The notes: generated from the sequence alone by a model not told the origin. 16,691 bases of DNA from Pseudomonadota bacterium (GCA_022360105.1 JAKSDL010000590.1:1-16691); one strand, 5' to 3'. Shown: positions 7,814 through 16,309, counted from the first letter of the stretch. A program made the numbers and translations.

Positions 7814-10800
7814 TTAATCTAATCCTTCAAGTATCCGCCATATTTTCCTATAAACCTTTCCTTGTTGAACTCCAATGGCAGTTTCCCAATCATTGCTGGA
7901 CAATTTCCGTAATCGATTCCTTATTTGTGGAATTGATTCGTCAATATATTCTTGCATATATTTGGCGAGAGGTTGGGATGCAATCCGGGGTACTCCAAGT
8001 AATCTTAAAGCCATAGCAGAATCGTCATTAACACCGTAATACACCCTTGAAGGAAGGTTACTTAGATTTTTGAATTCTTCTTCATCCAACTCCCGACCGG
8101 TTATACTGAGCAGTGCTCCCAGCCCCCAGGATGCTGTTTGTGTCAAACGACCGTACAAGGCCTGCCCACAGCGAGTTATATAATTCGTTGGATCTTCATT
8201 AGGTCTTTTGAAATGTTTTTTTGCTATTTCTGGTACTGGGGACCCATTGACCCAATCCTTTAGTATTAAGGAAAGCTTGCTGCCGTCCGGAATTTCTCCT
8301 CCTGTCACATCTCTTAATGGCTTTCTAATCTCTGGTACTTTCAGCAAGATCCCCATCATCTCTTTTAATGTGAGGTCACCTTGACTAAAAAGAAAATGTT
8401 CATTCCATGAATTTTTGGTGATATCTGCGGAATCAGCGCTAGCCAGCACCCTATTAATGCTGTTCAATGAAAATCCAGTGCTGTCCACAAGTTTTAATGG
8501 CTGATTTGGTTTTTGCAGATATTTGGCGTATTCGAAGATTCCTTGCATCAATGAATTCGCTAATTGAGGCTCTTGGCTTCTCAGCCTACCAAAACCAAAA
8601 GTACCACGGAGGATCTGTTCGATTCTTGAAATAAAATCCTCAGGTTTTCCTAATTGCCGGTAAGTATGAGCCAAATACTGCAAAAATCCGGACCAGTCAG
8701 GATACTCATATAGTATTCCTTCCAGATTATTCAAAGAATTTCTAGCATCCTTCGCCATGGCAATTAATGCGGAATTCAAATGACCTGAACGAGTATTGAT
8801 AAAACGAGTTAACTCGTTAACTCTTTTCGGGTCTTTGGCTGTCAACATGACAAACCCTAATTTTCCTTGCCCGATTCTCCCCGTTCTACCGGCAATATTC
8901 CAAAAATCTTCTGGAGGCATGTCTTTGCCGTAAGGATATTGGTGAGAGGCCATTACCACACCGGTTGCTGGGAAATTGACACCTTGAGCTATGGTAGTAG
9001 TCGCGGTAAGAAATCGCAGCTCATTTTCCTCAAACAACCACTCCATTAATAATCGAACCTCATCGGACAACCCGGCATGATGAACACCTATGCCATGTTC
9101 CAGGAGTTCTATTAAAGGAAAACTCTTCCCATATTCCAGCTCCAGAAATTCCTGCACCAATCTGATGTTATTCGAAATTTTTGGTAATCTGTTTTCATCT
9201 ATCTTGAGTCGATTCGCTAATGACCATACCCAACTAGGTCTAGTATGCATTACGATAACAGGCCCTCTTTCCTGTAATCGCTGTGATGCTAACGCAGCCA
9301 ATGCACTTTGATCCGAAGCAGATTTGAAGGTTGAGGCTATTGTTGCGTTTTTTTCAAGTTGTAATTGTTCTTTACCTCCAATAGTACGGTTGCTGTGAAC
9401 TGTTTTAAGTTTTAACTCGTAATCAAAGCTTTTGCCGCTAATCACCTTTCCTTTTTCAGCCTGGACAATACCAACTACCCGATCATTGGGTTGCCAATCT
9501 ATAGATAGGCTTACATCTTCAGAACTGGGGCCGCCGAGCCAACGGGCAACTTCTGCTGCATTTTCAATAAATGGAGTTAACAACAAAAACTGAGCCCTCT
9601 GACACTCATTATTGATAGTTGAAAGCAATAATTCCAGTTTTAGCCCGCGGGTTTCATTCTGGATGTTGTGGGCCTCATCCACAACAACCAACGTCAAGGG
9701 ACGACCTATCTTAGCTTCCCATCCTTGGCGCAACAATAAATCCAATTTCTCCGGTGTGGTTACCAGTATTCTAAATCCTTGAGAGTCTTCCTGTAATAAG
9801 TCCGCTTCAATGCCATCTACTTCCAGAGCAGGGCTGACCTGTTCCACATTAAGTTGTAGTGGGGCAAAATCTCGACGCAATTGTCGGGTTACCTGGTTGA
9901 CCAATGTTCGAGTCGGGGCCAAGTAAGCAACCCATCCTTTTTCATGTTCAAACTGGTTAAGGGCTTGAAGAATACGGAATTGGGCGATCAATGTTTTCCC
10001 GCTGGAAGTGGGCAGACTGACAACAACAGCTCGCCTGCTGGAACCTAACAAGCCTTTTTCGGCCAGAGTTCTCCGTTGTGGTGGCAAAACATCAAATAGA
10101 GCCTTATCACCTCTTCCCCGATCAACCAAATATTTGACGAATTCTGTAACACGAGAGTTCACAGCTCGCGTCACAGTCCAAATGGAGTTTTCAGCCATTT
10201 GAGCAGCTGCTGCGGCAAGTAGATGAGCGAGTGGTTCCAGATCAATCATAGGTGTTTCTTGGCAGGCCAGAAAAACCCGGTCGAAATGAGTATCCAGTAA
10301 TTGCTGGACCTGGTAATTCCCCTCAACCACGCCATCCGTAATATAAAGTGCTAAAATCTCTGCTGCTTTTGCCAGATGATACAGACATATCAGCTCCAAA
10401 GCCTCTGTTTTACTTTGCAATTTCGGTTGGCTGTCAAGAAATTCCCTTTCGTGCTGATGTTGGGACGTTCTTAATAAAGCAATCCGCTCTAAAACAGTGT
10501 CCCTGTCATCCCATCCCTTTTTCCGAATTAAGCGTAACCAGATATCAATAATAGTGCACCAGGTCCGCTCTTTCCAATTATCCGACTGCAGCGGTAACGC
10601 TGACCAGTCATAGTTGTTAAGAAAACGCGCGGCGTCAGCTCCACGGTCTCCTAAAACCGCCAGTAAACAGAAACGAAGTTTAAAGGCGGCGTCTGGGATA
10701 ATATCGCGTTGTGAGGGTAAAATCTGATATAGACGAAAAGCACGGCTGGCGTGCAACCGCAACTCAGACAATCGCGTCTCATCTTCTTTTACACCGGACA

Positions 10801-10969
10801 ACAGGTAATCCAAAACCGATAATTCCAATGCTTCTGCCGAGCGACGAATGAGGTTAGCATCTCCAACAAATGGTCGATGGAATAGTTCTCCATGCACCAG
10901 AGCCCGGTCAACCTGTTTCAAGGCTTCTAAAATTTCCTGTTTAATACTGTCTGAAATCCAGTGGCTCAT
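7814..10969 (-). CDS. Ski2/Hel308-like SF2 helicase, partner of the upstream putative nuclease
   Basis: A 1051-residue ATP-dependent DNA or RNA helicase. Residues 1-300 are an all-helical N-terminal region I do not recognise. The motor follows: Walker A PTSSGKT (320-326), Ia APTRTL (351-356), Ib TTPEKLD (404-410), DEAH (431-434), HHAGLSDEVR (630-639), motif V TTTIAQGVNFP (657-667) and motif VI IAGRTGRIGQG (692-702). Motif III, usually S/TAT, reads LLTPF (463-467). The C-terminus has a winged-helix/ratchet-like region and NDDSAMALRLLGVPRIA (981-997), which resembles a helix-hairpin-helix. The order suits the Ski2/Hel308 branch, not HsdR or RecQ. Its ATG overlaps the previous stop as ATGA and has AGGGAG (10980-10985) ten bases upstream. 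HamB of Hachiman and AbpB are helicases of comparable design in two-gene phage-defence systems, but identity with either is unproven. Confidence 0.88.
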   Translation of the reverse strand: MSHWISDSIKQEILEALKQVDRALVHGELFHRPFVGDANLIRRSAEALELSVLDYLLSGVKEDETRLSELRLHASRAFRLYQILPSQRDIIPDAAFKLRFCLLAVLGDRGADAARFLNNYDWSALPLQSDNWKERTWCTIIDIWLRLIRKKGWDDRDTVLERIALLRTSQHQHEREFLDSQPKLQSKTEALELICLYHLAKAAEILALYITDGVVEGNYQVQQLLDTHFDRVFLACQETPMIDLEPLAHLLAAAAAQMAENSIWTVTRAVNSRVTEFVKYLVDRGRGDKALFDVLPPQRRTLAEKGLLGSSRRAVVVSLPTSSGKTLIAQFRILQALNQFEHEKGWVAYLAPTRTLVNQVTRQLRRDFAPLQLNVEQVSPALEVDGIEADLLQEDSQGFRILVTTPEKLDLLLRQGWEAKIGRPLTLVVVDEAHNIQNETRGLKLELLLSTINNECQRAQFLLLTPFIENAAEVARWLGGPSSEDVSLSIDWQPNDRVVGIVQAEKGKVISGKSFDYELKLKTVHSNRTIGGKEQLQLEKNATIASTFKSASDQSALAALASQRLQERGPVIVMHTRPSWVWSLANRLKIDENRLPKISNNIRLVQEFLELEYGKSFPLIELLEHGIGVHHAGLSDEVRLLMEWLFEENELRFLTATTTIAQGVNFPATGVVMASHQYPYGKDMPPEDFWNIAGRTGRIGQGKLGFVMLTAKDPKRVNELTRFINTRSGHLNSALIAMAKDARNSLNNLEGILYEYPDWSGFLQYLAHTYRQLGKPEDFISRIEQILRGTFGFGRLRSQEPQLANSLMQGIFEYAKYLQKPNQPLKLVDSTGFSLNSINRVLASADSADITKNSWNEHFLFSQGDLTLKEMMGILLKVPEIRKPLRDVTGGEIPDGSKLSLILKDWVNGSPVPEIAKKHFKRPNEDPTNYITRCGQALYGRLTQTASWGLGALLSITGRELDEEEFKNLSNLPSRVYYGVNDDSAMALRLLGVPRIASQPLAKYMQEYIDESIPQIRNRLRKLSSNDWETAIGVQQGKVYRKIWRILEGLD

Positions 10970-11760
10970 GACGGAACTACTCCCTGAATCCTTTCAGATA
11001 ACTCATTCAAAGAAAAAGGCAAATAAAGAGACAACAGATCACAACTTGTTGGGGATTGAATACACTTTTTGAGTGTTTGCCCTCGATTTTTAAGGTCCAA
11101 TTCATTGGGTTCGGTATCCCTGATTAAAACACCAAACAGGGAGACGGCTTTATTCCCCGATTCAAGAAAGAGTTGAACAGCAGAATTAAAGGAAGCTTCA
11201 AATTGATTACCTTTGCAGCGTGGAAACAACCACCTCAATAAGCGGGCTACTATGGATAGATCTGTTGCCAGTTTGTCTATTTGGTGTTCCATACCTGATT
11301 TCCCAGTCATCACATTGGGTGGATATTTTTCTTGTGAAGAGGATTTAACTTCGCCAAGCACCAGGCGAATTTCTTTGTCACACTCTTGAAACCCAACTAA
11401 GTCAGCTCCAGGTAGACTAGCTTTTGGGGTTCTCTTATCCCTTTCCATGTTCCAAGGCCAGGTTATCTTATGAACGTACTCTAACCAAGCCTCCGCTAAA
11501 GCTTCTCCAGCGGCCCAGTTTCTTTCTTCGGTTATGTCAGATTCAAGGATTTCTTGAAGGTTCTCTTTCGCAAAGCCGGTTCCAACCAATCCCGTCAAAT
11601 GAGATTCAAAAGCAAGTTTCTCTTCTGTATCCTCAAGGCGTTGAGATACTTCATCTGTCAAAAAAGTGGCGAAAGAATCACCGGAATTGAATGTGATTCC
11701 CCGACAGCAAACTGACTTGTTTTCGCTTTCGTAACACAGTTGGTGAAAGGGCTCAATCAT
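10966..11760 (-). CDS. Putative PD-(D/E)XK nuclease paired with the helicase
   Basis: A 264-residue protein with no family I can name with certainty. It shows the spacing of a PD-(D/E)XK active site: Glu86 in a helix (AAGEALAEAWLEYV), Asp120 (LPGADLVGF), then Glu137-x-Lys139 at the end of a hydrophobic strand (LVLGEVKSS). The order helix-Glu, GxDLxGF, LGExK is that of DUF1837 (HamA/AbpA), the nuclease partner of the Hachiman and AbpAB helicases. However, the local wording differs from the KGFDAVH pattern I associate with DUF1837, so this is a distant relative or a separate family. No signal peptide or membrane segment is visible. Its start overlaps the hsdS stop as ATGA and has GGAGAG at 11769-11774, eight bases upstream; its own stop overlaps the helicase start. 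Expected role: DNA-cleaving effector controlled by the helicase. Confidence 0.72.
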   Translation of the reverse strand: MIEPFHQLCYESENKSVCCRGITFNSGDSFATFLTDEVSQRLEDTEEKLAFESHLTGLVGTGFAKENLQEILESDITEERNWAAGEALAEAWLEYVHKITWPWNMERDKRTPKASLPGADLVGFQECDKEIRLVLGEVKSSSQEKYPPNVMTGKSGMEHQIDKLATDLSIVARLLRWLFPRCKGNQFEASFNSAVQLFLESGNKAVSLFGVLIRDTEPNELDLKNRGQTLKKCIQSPTSCDLLSLYLPFSLNELSERIQGVVPS

Positions 11761-13043
11761 ATTGTGATCTCTCCATTCATCAGGCGGGGAAGCAACAAAT
11801 CCCGGGCTTGGGTTAATTTTTGGTTTTGTTGTATTAAGTTTTTAATTGAGGAGAACGTCTTAAAGGCAAAATCATCAAATTGTTTGATTATATTGCTAGT
11901 TTCAAATCTGGGTAAATTCGTTTTATATGAAAGTATTTTTTTTGGAGATGTATGTTTTACTGAGGTGCCCGAAGCCGAACCAACAACGAAGCTTTTGTAT
12001 CGATGATCTTGAAGGAAATGGTATAAAAAATATTTGGGAAAATATCTGCTTTCAATTGGAAAAACTCTACCAATTCGTTGATTATGTAAGAATTCTTTTC
12101 CATTGAAAGAAGGGATCAATGCTGAATATCCAAGAGTATCGCTTGTCTTGCTGAGGTCTGTCATTGTTACTACTAAATCATCCTCTTTTAAAACATAATC
12201 GGCTTCAAGTGGTCCCTCATCTGAATAATATTTGAACTTTTCGAGTTTGATTCCGCCTCCAATATCGAAATTACCTGGTGTCATAAGAATTCTTGAAGAC
12301 TTATTGTCATCAAAAAATTCTCCCTTGAATGCATATCCATGTTTGATAGAGATAAAATCACCAAGTGTCGCTTCTTCCCACCCTTCAGGGATGCCCTTGG
12401 TTATTTTGGTGTGTTCGTGGCCGGGAAAGCGGAGGTGGACGAACCATTCTTTGTATAGCAGACGAGCAGATTCCTCTAACAACTGAATCCGCCGCCGATT
12501 GATTTCGATTAGGTCATCATATATTGACAAAGTTTTTGCAATTCTTTTTTGAATTTCCAGGGGAGGAAGTGGAATCTCTATGTTTTTTAAAATCCCTAAA
12601 TTTATATGCGGGACTCCAGATGTGATTGATAGGTTTTTAATGAGAGATTTGTATTTAGTTGACGAGAATAGATAATAAACATAAATAATATCGGCTTTTT
12701 TCTCATTCACCGATAGCTTCATCTGACTCTGAGATATTACATAACGGCGGTATGGAGAATCTTTTGGAATTACTCCTACTTGCCCAAGTGTTCCTCTCTG
12801 AGTGAAAATTATATCACCTGGATAAGCGGTGTTCTGTTTAAGCTGATCAGCCTTCTCCTCTGTTACCCAAACAAAGTCTTTAAAGGAAAACCTTTCACCA
12901 TCAGGCAGATTAACACCTCGTATAACAGGTACTCCACTGTTAACATAATGCTTTCTACTCAAATTAGATCCAAATGGACCTCCGACAAGTGAATATTTTT
13001 CAGGTCTTTTTATCTCATCCATTTTTACAAAGGACCAACTCAT
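11757..13043 (-). CDS. hsdS: Type I restriction-modification specificity subunit HsdS
   Basis: A 428-residue DNA-recognition subunit that sets the split target sequence for methylation and restriction. The two-TRD plan is visible: TRD1 at about 10-158, a central conserved spacer IPLPPLEIQKRIAKTLSIYD continuing through LLYKEWF (157-201), TRD2 at about 220-375, and a distal conserved helix (380-428) ending ARDLLLPRLMNGEI. Both half-sites are therefore intact; the recognition sequence cannot be read from the protein. The TRDs are, as usual, the most AT-rich and variable part. The start overlaps the hsdM stop by 4 bp (ATGA), with GAGGAG (13052-13057) eight bases upstream. Unlike the common layout, hsdR is not next; two other genes intervene. 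Confidence 0.95.
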   Translation of the reverse strand: MSWSFVKMDEIKRPEKYSLVGGPFGSNLSRKHYVNSGVPVIRGVNLPDGERFSFKDFVWVTEEKADQLKQNTAYPGDIIFTQRGTLGQVGVIPKDSPYRRYVISQSQMKLSVNEKKADIIYVYYLFSSTKYKSLIKNLSITSGVPHINLGILKNIEIPLPPLEIQKRIAKTLSIYDDLIEINRRRIQLLEESARLLYKEWFVHLRFPGHEHTKITKGIPEGWEEATLGDFISIKHGYAFKGEFFDDNKSSRILMTPGNFDIGGGIKLEKFKYYSDEGPLEADYVLKEDDLVVTMTDLSKTSDTLGYSALIPSFNGKEFLHNQRIGRVFPIESRYFPKYFLYHFLQDHRYKSFVVGSASGTSVKHTSPKKILSYKTNLPRFETSNIIKQFDDFAFKTFSSIKNLIQQNQKLTQARDLLLPRLMNGEITI

Positions 13044-15184
13044 ACCCCCAACTCCTCAAAATTCTTTTGGATCTGTTGAGCCAGTTCCACAGCTTCTGCA
13101 TTGAGGGTTTGCAGCTCGGTGTGAATCTCTTTCATGGTTTCTTCAAAGTCGAAATCTTCATCCACTTCCTCCGGAGCAACGCCGACGTAACGGCCCGGTG
13201 TTAAACTCCAGTCGTTGGATTCCAAGTCGGATTGATCCACCAGTTTAACCAGTCCTTCAACGTCAACCAGTTTGCCTTCAGGAAATCGGGATATCAGCCA
13301 GTAAGCCTGTTTATGGAAATAGCGTACCTGGTTGAGCTTCTCAACGGCTTCTTTTCTGGCGCTGTCTGCTTCTTTTCTGAGGTTGTTTTTGCGGGCTCCA
13401 TTAATTTCGTTGCCTTTCCAGAGCTCGTTCTCTTTAGCATTTAATTCTTTCTCTGCCAGATCTATCAAGCGGGTGGTGTGTTTAAAGACCAAATCGATCT
13501 GCTTGACGATACTGCGACTATTTTTGCCCAGTTGGGAGAGGGCACCTTCATCCCCAACCCATTTCAGGAGTTCTGAGGCTTTGTCAATTGCCTGTTTTTC
13601 CCAATTGTTCTTTGCTTTTCCCTGGGCTGTCTTAAAGCTGGCTTGATCAGATAACAATTGCTTCCATTCGGTGTTTAATTCCTGCCAGACTTCACCATGT
13701 GATTTGTTATCCTTTAAACTTTCAAAAAAAGGCGTGATGGCTTTCAGCAAGGATTCAAATGTTTGCAGGAAATCGGGTATGGGGCCATTCAGCTTATCGT
13801 CGTCGGATTCGACTTCAAAACACTGTCCAGCTTCTGTCAGGCTTTGTGCAATGTAGGACTTGACCAGATCCAGAAATTGCTGTTGTCGACCTCGGTAAAG
13901 CCAGACAATGGCTGTCAGATTCTTTTGCTGTTCCGGGCTGAAATCATAGATTTTGCGGGTGACCTTGCGATAGACGTTGCGGGCATCGATCATCAACACC
14001 TTGTTTTTCAATTCTGCCGGTTTGTTTCGATTGAAAAACCAGAGCTGACAGGGAACGGAACGGGTGTAAAAGAAGTTACCGCGAATATCGATCATCACAT
14101 CCACATCCCCGGATTCAATAACTGCCTTACGAACCTTGGCCTCTTCTCCTCCTGCACTGGATGCCTGGGAGGACATTACAAACCCGGCCCGACCGGAATC
14201 ATTCAAATAACTATGGAAATAGGAAATCCAGAGATAATTTCCATTGGAGACTTTTTTCTTTTTGTTTACCCCAGGAAGACCAAAAGGCAAGCGGGCATCG
14301 TTTTTGACTTTGTCGGCATCTACCTCATCGGTATTAAAGGGGGGATTCGCCATCACGAAGTCGAAAGTTCCTTTGAGGTTCTCATCAGGATCGGAGTAAT
14401 AGGTGATATCCTTTTGAATGTTTCCCTCCAGACCATGTACAGCCAGGTTCATCTTGGCCAGCCGGATGGTGGTAGGATTTTTCTCCTTACCGTAAAAAGT
14501 GAGTAATTGTCCCGGATTCTTCTGCATCCGTTCCACAAAATGGGCACTCTGCACAAACATGCCGCCTGACCCACAGGCAGGGTCCATGATCCTACCGTGA
14601 TCAGGTTCGATAACGTTGGCAATGAGTTGTACCAGGGATACGGGAGTAAAAAACTCTCCGCCGTCGTGTGCTTTTAAATCCGCAAAACCAGTCAGGAAGT
14701 ATTCGTAGATTCGTCCAAAAATATCCCCTGTAGCGTTCTGCAATTCTTCCGGGTTCAAGGTTCGTAGCAACTGACCCAAAATGGTGTTGTCCAACTCCCG
14801 ATATTCAGCCTTTGGTAGTTGATCTTTGAGATTCTCATAATCCTTTTCAATGGATTCCATAGCAGCAATGACAGCCTCAGCACGGTCATCGGCATCAGTC
14901 AGGGCAACTAATGAATCAAACTGAGCTTTTTCATTCAAAAAGATGGCACCTTTTTGGGAAAAATCCTCCTTTCTTAACTCACGGGTTTTTCCACCCCGGC
15001 TTGGCAGTTTTTTGACAATATCGTCTCTCACAGCCAAGTAGCGACTGTAAGCGTGCCTGAGAAAGATCAATCCCATTACCGGGATAAAGTACTCGTTGCT
15101 TGCGTAGTTTGAATTGGTGCGAAGCGTATCCGCGGCTGTCCATAACCGCTTTTCAATCGCTTCAATGTTCTCCAGTTGTGCCAT
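13040..15184 (-). CDS. hsdM: Type I restriction-modification N6-adenine methyltransferase HsdM, with long C-terminus
   Basis: A 714-residue modification subunit that transfers methyl from AdoMet to N6 of adenine in the HsdS-defined site and protects self DNA. An HsdM N-terminal helical domain spans about 1-150. The conserved GGEFFTP is at 175-181, the AdoMet-binding motif I DPACGSGG at 201-208 and the catalytic NPPF at 280-283. The core ends near residue 430. About 280 further, highly charged and probably coiled-coil residues follow, making the protein about 200 longer than the typical 500-530-residue HsdM. First gene of the operon. Immediately upstream of its ATG there is only AT-rich sequence and no clear Shine-Dalgarno site, unlike hsdS and the two extra genes. 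The start is supported by the fit of the N-terminal domain. Confidence 0.96.
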   Translation of the reverse strand: MAQLENIEAIEKRLWTAADTLRTNSNYASNEYFIPVMGLIFLRHAYSRYLAVRDDIVKKLPSRGGKTRELRKEDFSQKGAIFLNEKAQFDSLVALTDADDRAEAVIAAMESIEKDYENLKDQLPKAEYRELDNTILGQLLRTLNPEELQNATGDIFGRIYEYFLTGFADLKAHDGGEFFTPVSLVQLIANVIEPDHGRIMDPACGSGGMFVQSAHFVERMQKNPGQLLTFYGKEKNPTTIRLAKMNLAVHGLEGNIQKDITYYSDPDENLKGTFDFVMANPPFNTDEVDADKVKNDARLPFGLPGVNKKKKVSNGNYLWISYFHSYLNDSGRAGFVMSSQASSAGGEEAKVRKAVIESGDVDVMIDIRGNFFYTRSVPCQLWFFNRNKPAELKNKVLMIDARNVYRKVTRKIYDFSPEQQKNLTAIVWLYRGRQQQFLDLVKSYIAQSLTEAGQCFEVESDDDKLNGPIPDFLQTFESLLKAITPFFESLKDNKSHGEVWQELNTEWKQLLSDQASFKTAQGKAKNNWEKQAIDKASELLKWVGDEGALSQLGKNSRSIVKQIDLVFKHTTRLIDLAEKELNAKENELWKGNEINGARKNNLRKEADSARKEAVEKLNQVRYFHKQAYWLISRFPEGKLVDVEGLVKLVDQSDLESNDWSLTPGRYVGVAPEEVDEDFDFEETMKEIHTELQTLNAEAVELAQQIQKNFEELGV

Positions 15185-15547
15185 GAAATATTAAATACAT
15201 TGGTGTTAAATTTTTTGAGTCGATCAGACTATTGAGACAAGTGCCCAAGAAACCATATTATGATCTTTAAAAATTCGTTTTATCTATTGAATTCTTTGTT
15301 TCTACATGAATCACATGAATTCGTCATTGCCTCAAAGCACCAGAATGATTTTGTTGTGACCTTCCTCCAACAATGAATATAGTGTCTGCTAACTCTCAAG
15401 TTCAATCATCAATTGCAATAAGAGGATTTTGCAGGCAAAATTTTTCCTGAACGATCATTCCAATGAAGCAATATGAGTCTTGTTATCATGAGGCTTTATA
15501 AAATGCAAAGCATGTATTTACTGGTGTTTATCTGATGATATGGAAAC
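15185..15547. other. Intergenic region between hsdM and the divergent oxidoreductase gene
   Basis: AT-rich and without any gene or gene fragment that I can recognise. It must hold the promoter of the restriction operon, but I found no pair of -35/-10 boxes or FCB-type -33/-7 boxes good enough to mark. A 9-bp direct duplication (ACATGAATC/T at 15304-15321) is the only repeat noticed. No open frame for a controller (C) protein is present. Confidence 0.5.
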
Positions 15548-15576
15548 TTGACCAAAGTGCTCGGCTCTTAAATAAT
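15548..15576 (+). promoter_or_regulatory. Sigma-70-like promoter for the TIP30-like gene
   Basis: TTGACC (15548-15553) and AATAAT (15571-15576) are separated by exactly 17 bp, five of six matches to each consensus hexamer. Transcription would begin near 15583, leaving a leader of roughly 67 bases before the ATG at 15650. If the host uses a Bacteroidota-type primary sigma factor the match would be fortuitous. Confidence 0.45.
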
Positions 15577-15649
15577 CTTAATTTTGATTATATCACAACC
15601 CAGAACAGCAGGTATTATTGGTATGCTGGAAGATGGACAACAGGAAAAC

Positions 15650-16309
15650 ATGAAAAATGTGATTATCGCAGGTGGTACCGGCATGGTTGGGGGGCTGGTG
15701 CTGGAAGAGTGTTTGAATGACTCCGGTGTTGCCAAGGTGACTTCGATTGTTCGAAAACCTACTGGAATCAGGCATAATAAACTGGAAGAAGTGATTCACG
15801 AGGATTTTCTGGATTTCTCCCCGATAGCCGACCGTTTCAAAAACCAGGATATCTGCTTCTATTGTGTTGGTGTTTATACGGGGACTGTGCCTAAGGACAC
15901 ATTCAGGGAGATTACTGTTGATTATACCAGGGCATTTGCAGAGACTTTAAGATTACACAATGATCAAACAACCTTTTGTTTTCTCAGTGGTCAAGGGGCG
16001 GATTTGAAGCAGCAAAGCAGAATCATGTTTGCCCGAGACAAAGGAGCGGCGGAGAATTTGATAATCCAGCTGAATTTTGATCAAACCTATCTGTTCAGGC
16101 CGGGATACATCTATCCTGTTACCCTCCGTAAAGAACCTAATCTTGGCTACAAACTCATGAGAATGCTTTACAAACCGATTCTCTCAAAACTTTACCCCAA
16201 TATCGGGGTTCCATCTCTTCAATTAGCCCAGGTGATGGTGAATGTGGCATTGAATGGCGCAGACAAGGTCATTTTTGAAAACAGGGATATTAAGGAATAC
16301 TCAAATTAG
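15650..16309 (+). CDS. TIP30/HTATIP2-like NAD(P)-binding oxidoreductase
   Basis: A 219-residue atypical short-chain dehydrogenase of the NAD(P)-binding Rossmann class. The N-terminus has the beta-strand plus glycine loop VIIAGGTGMVGG (4-15). SIVRKP (32-37) ends beta-2, CFYCVGVYTG (69-78) is the NxxG-like strand, and FLSGQGAD (111-118) holds the family's SSxGA-like element with Ser113. ARDKGAAE (128-135) retains the Lys but lacks the usual catalytic Tyr four residues earlier, so it may bind nucleotide without classical SDR chemistry. The ATG at 15650 was chosen over the longer frame (15584) because it begins exactly at the Rossmann strand and has AGGA (15642-15645) just upstream. It is divergent from the restriction operon and probably unrelated to it. 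Substrate unknown. Confidence 0.85.
   Translation: MKNVIIAGGTGMVGGLVLEECLNDSGVAKVTSIVRKPTGIRHNKLEEVIHEDFLDFSPIADRFKNQDICFYCVGVYTGTVPKDTFREITVDYTRAFAETLRLHNDQTTFCFLSGQGADLKQQSRIMFARDKGAAENLIIQLNFDQTYLFRPGYIYPVTLRKEPNLGYKLMRMLYKPILSKLYPNIGVPSLQLAQVMVNVALNGADKVIFENRDIKEYSN

Noticed and set aside
7814..10969. Helicase considered as a second HsdR-like or Druantia/DISARM-type helicase
   Set aside because: It has no nuclease domain, its motif VI (AGRTGRIGQG) and the long C-terminal region match the Ski2/Hel308 branch, and the characteristic partner genes of Druantia or DISARM are absent.
13763..14506. 247-codon + strand ORF opposite hsdM
   Set aside because: Shadow frame lying wholly within hsdM, which has all methyltransferase motifs; no independent coding signs.
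15304..15321. Tandem 9-bp repeat upstream of hsdM
   Set aside because: Only two units and within AT-rich sequence; no symmetry suggesting an operator, likely chance.
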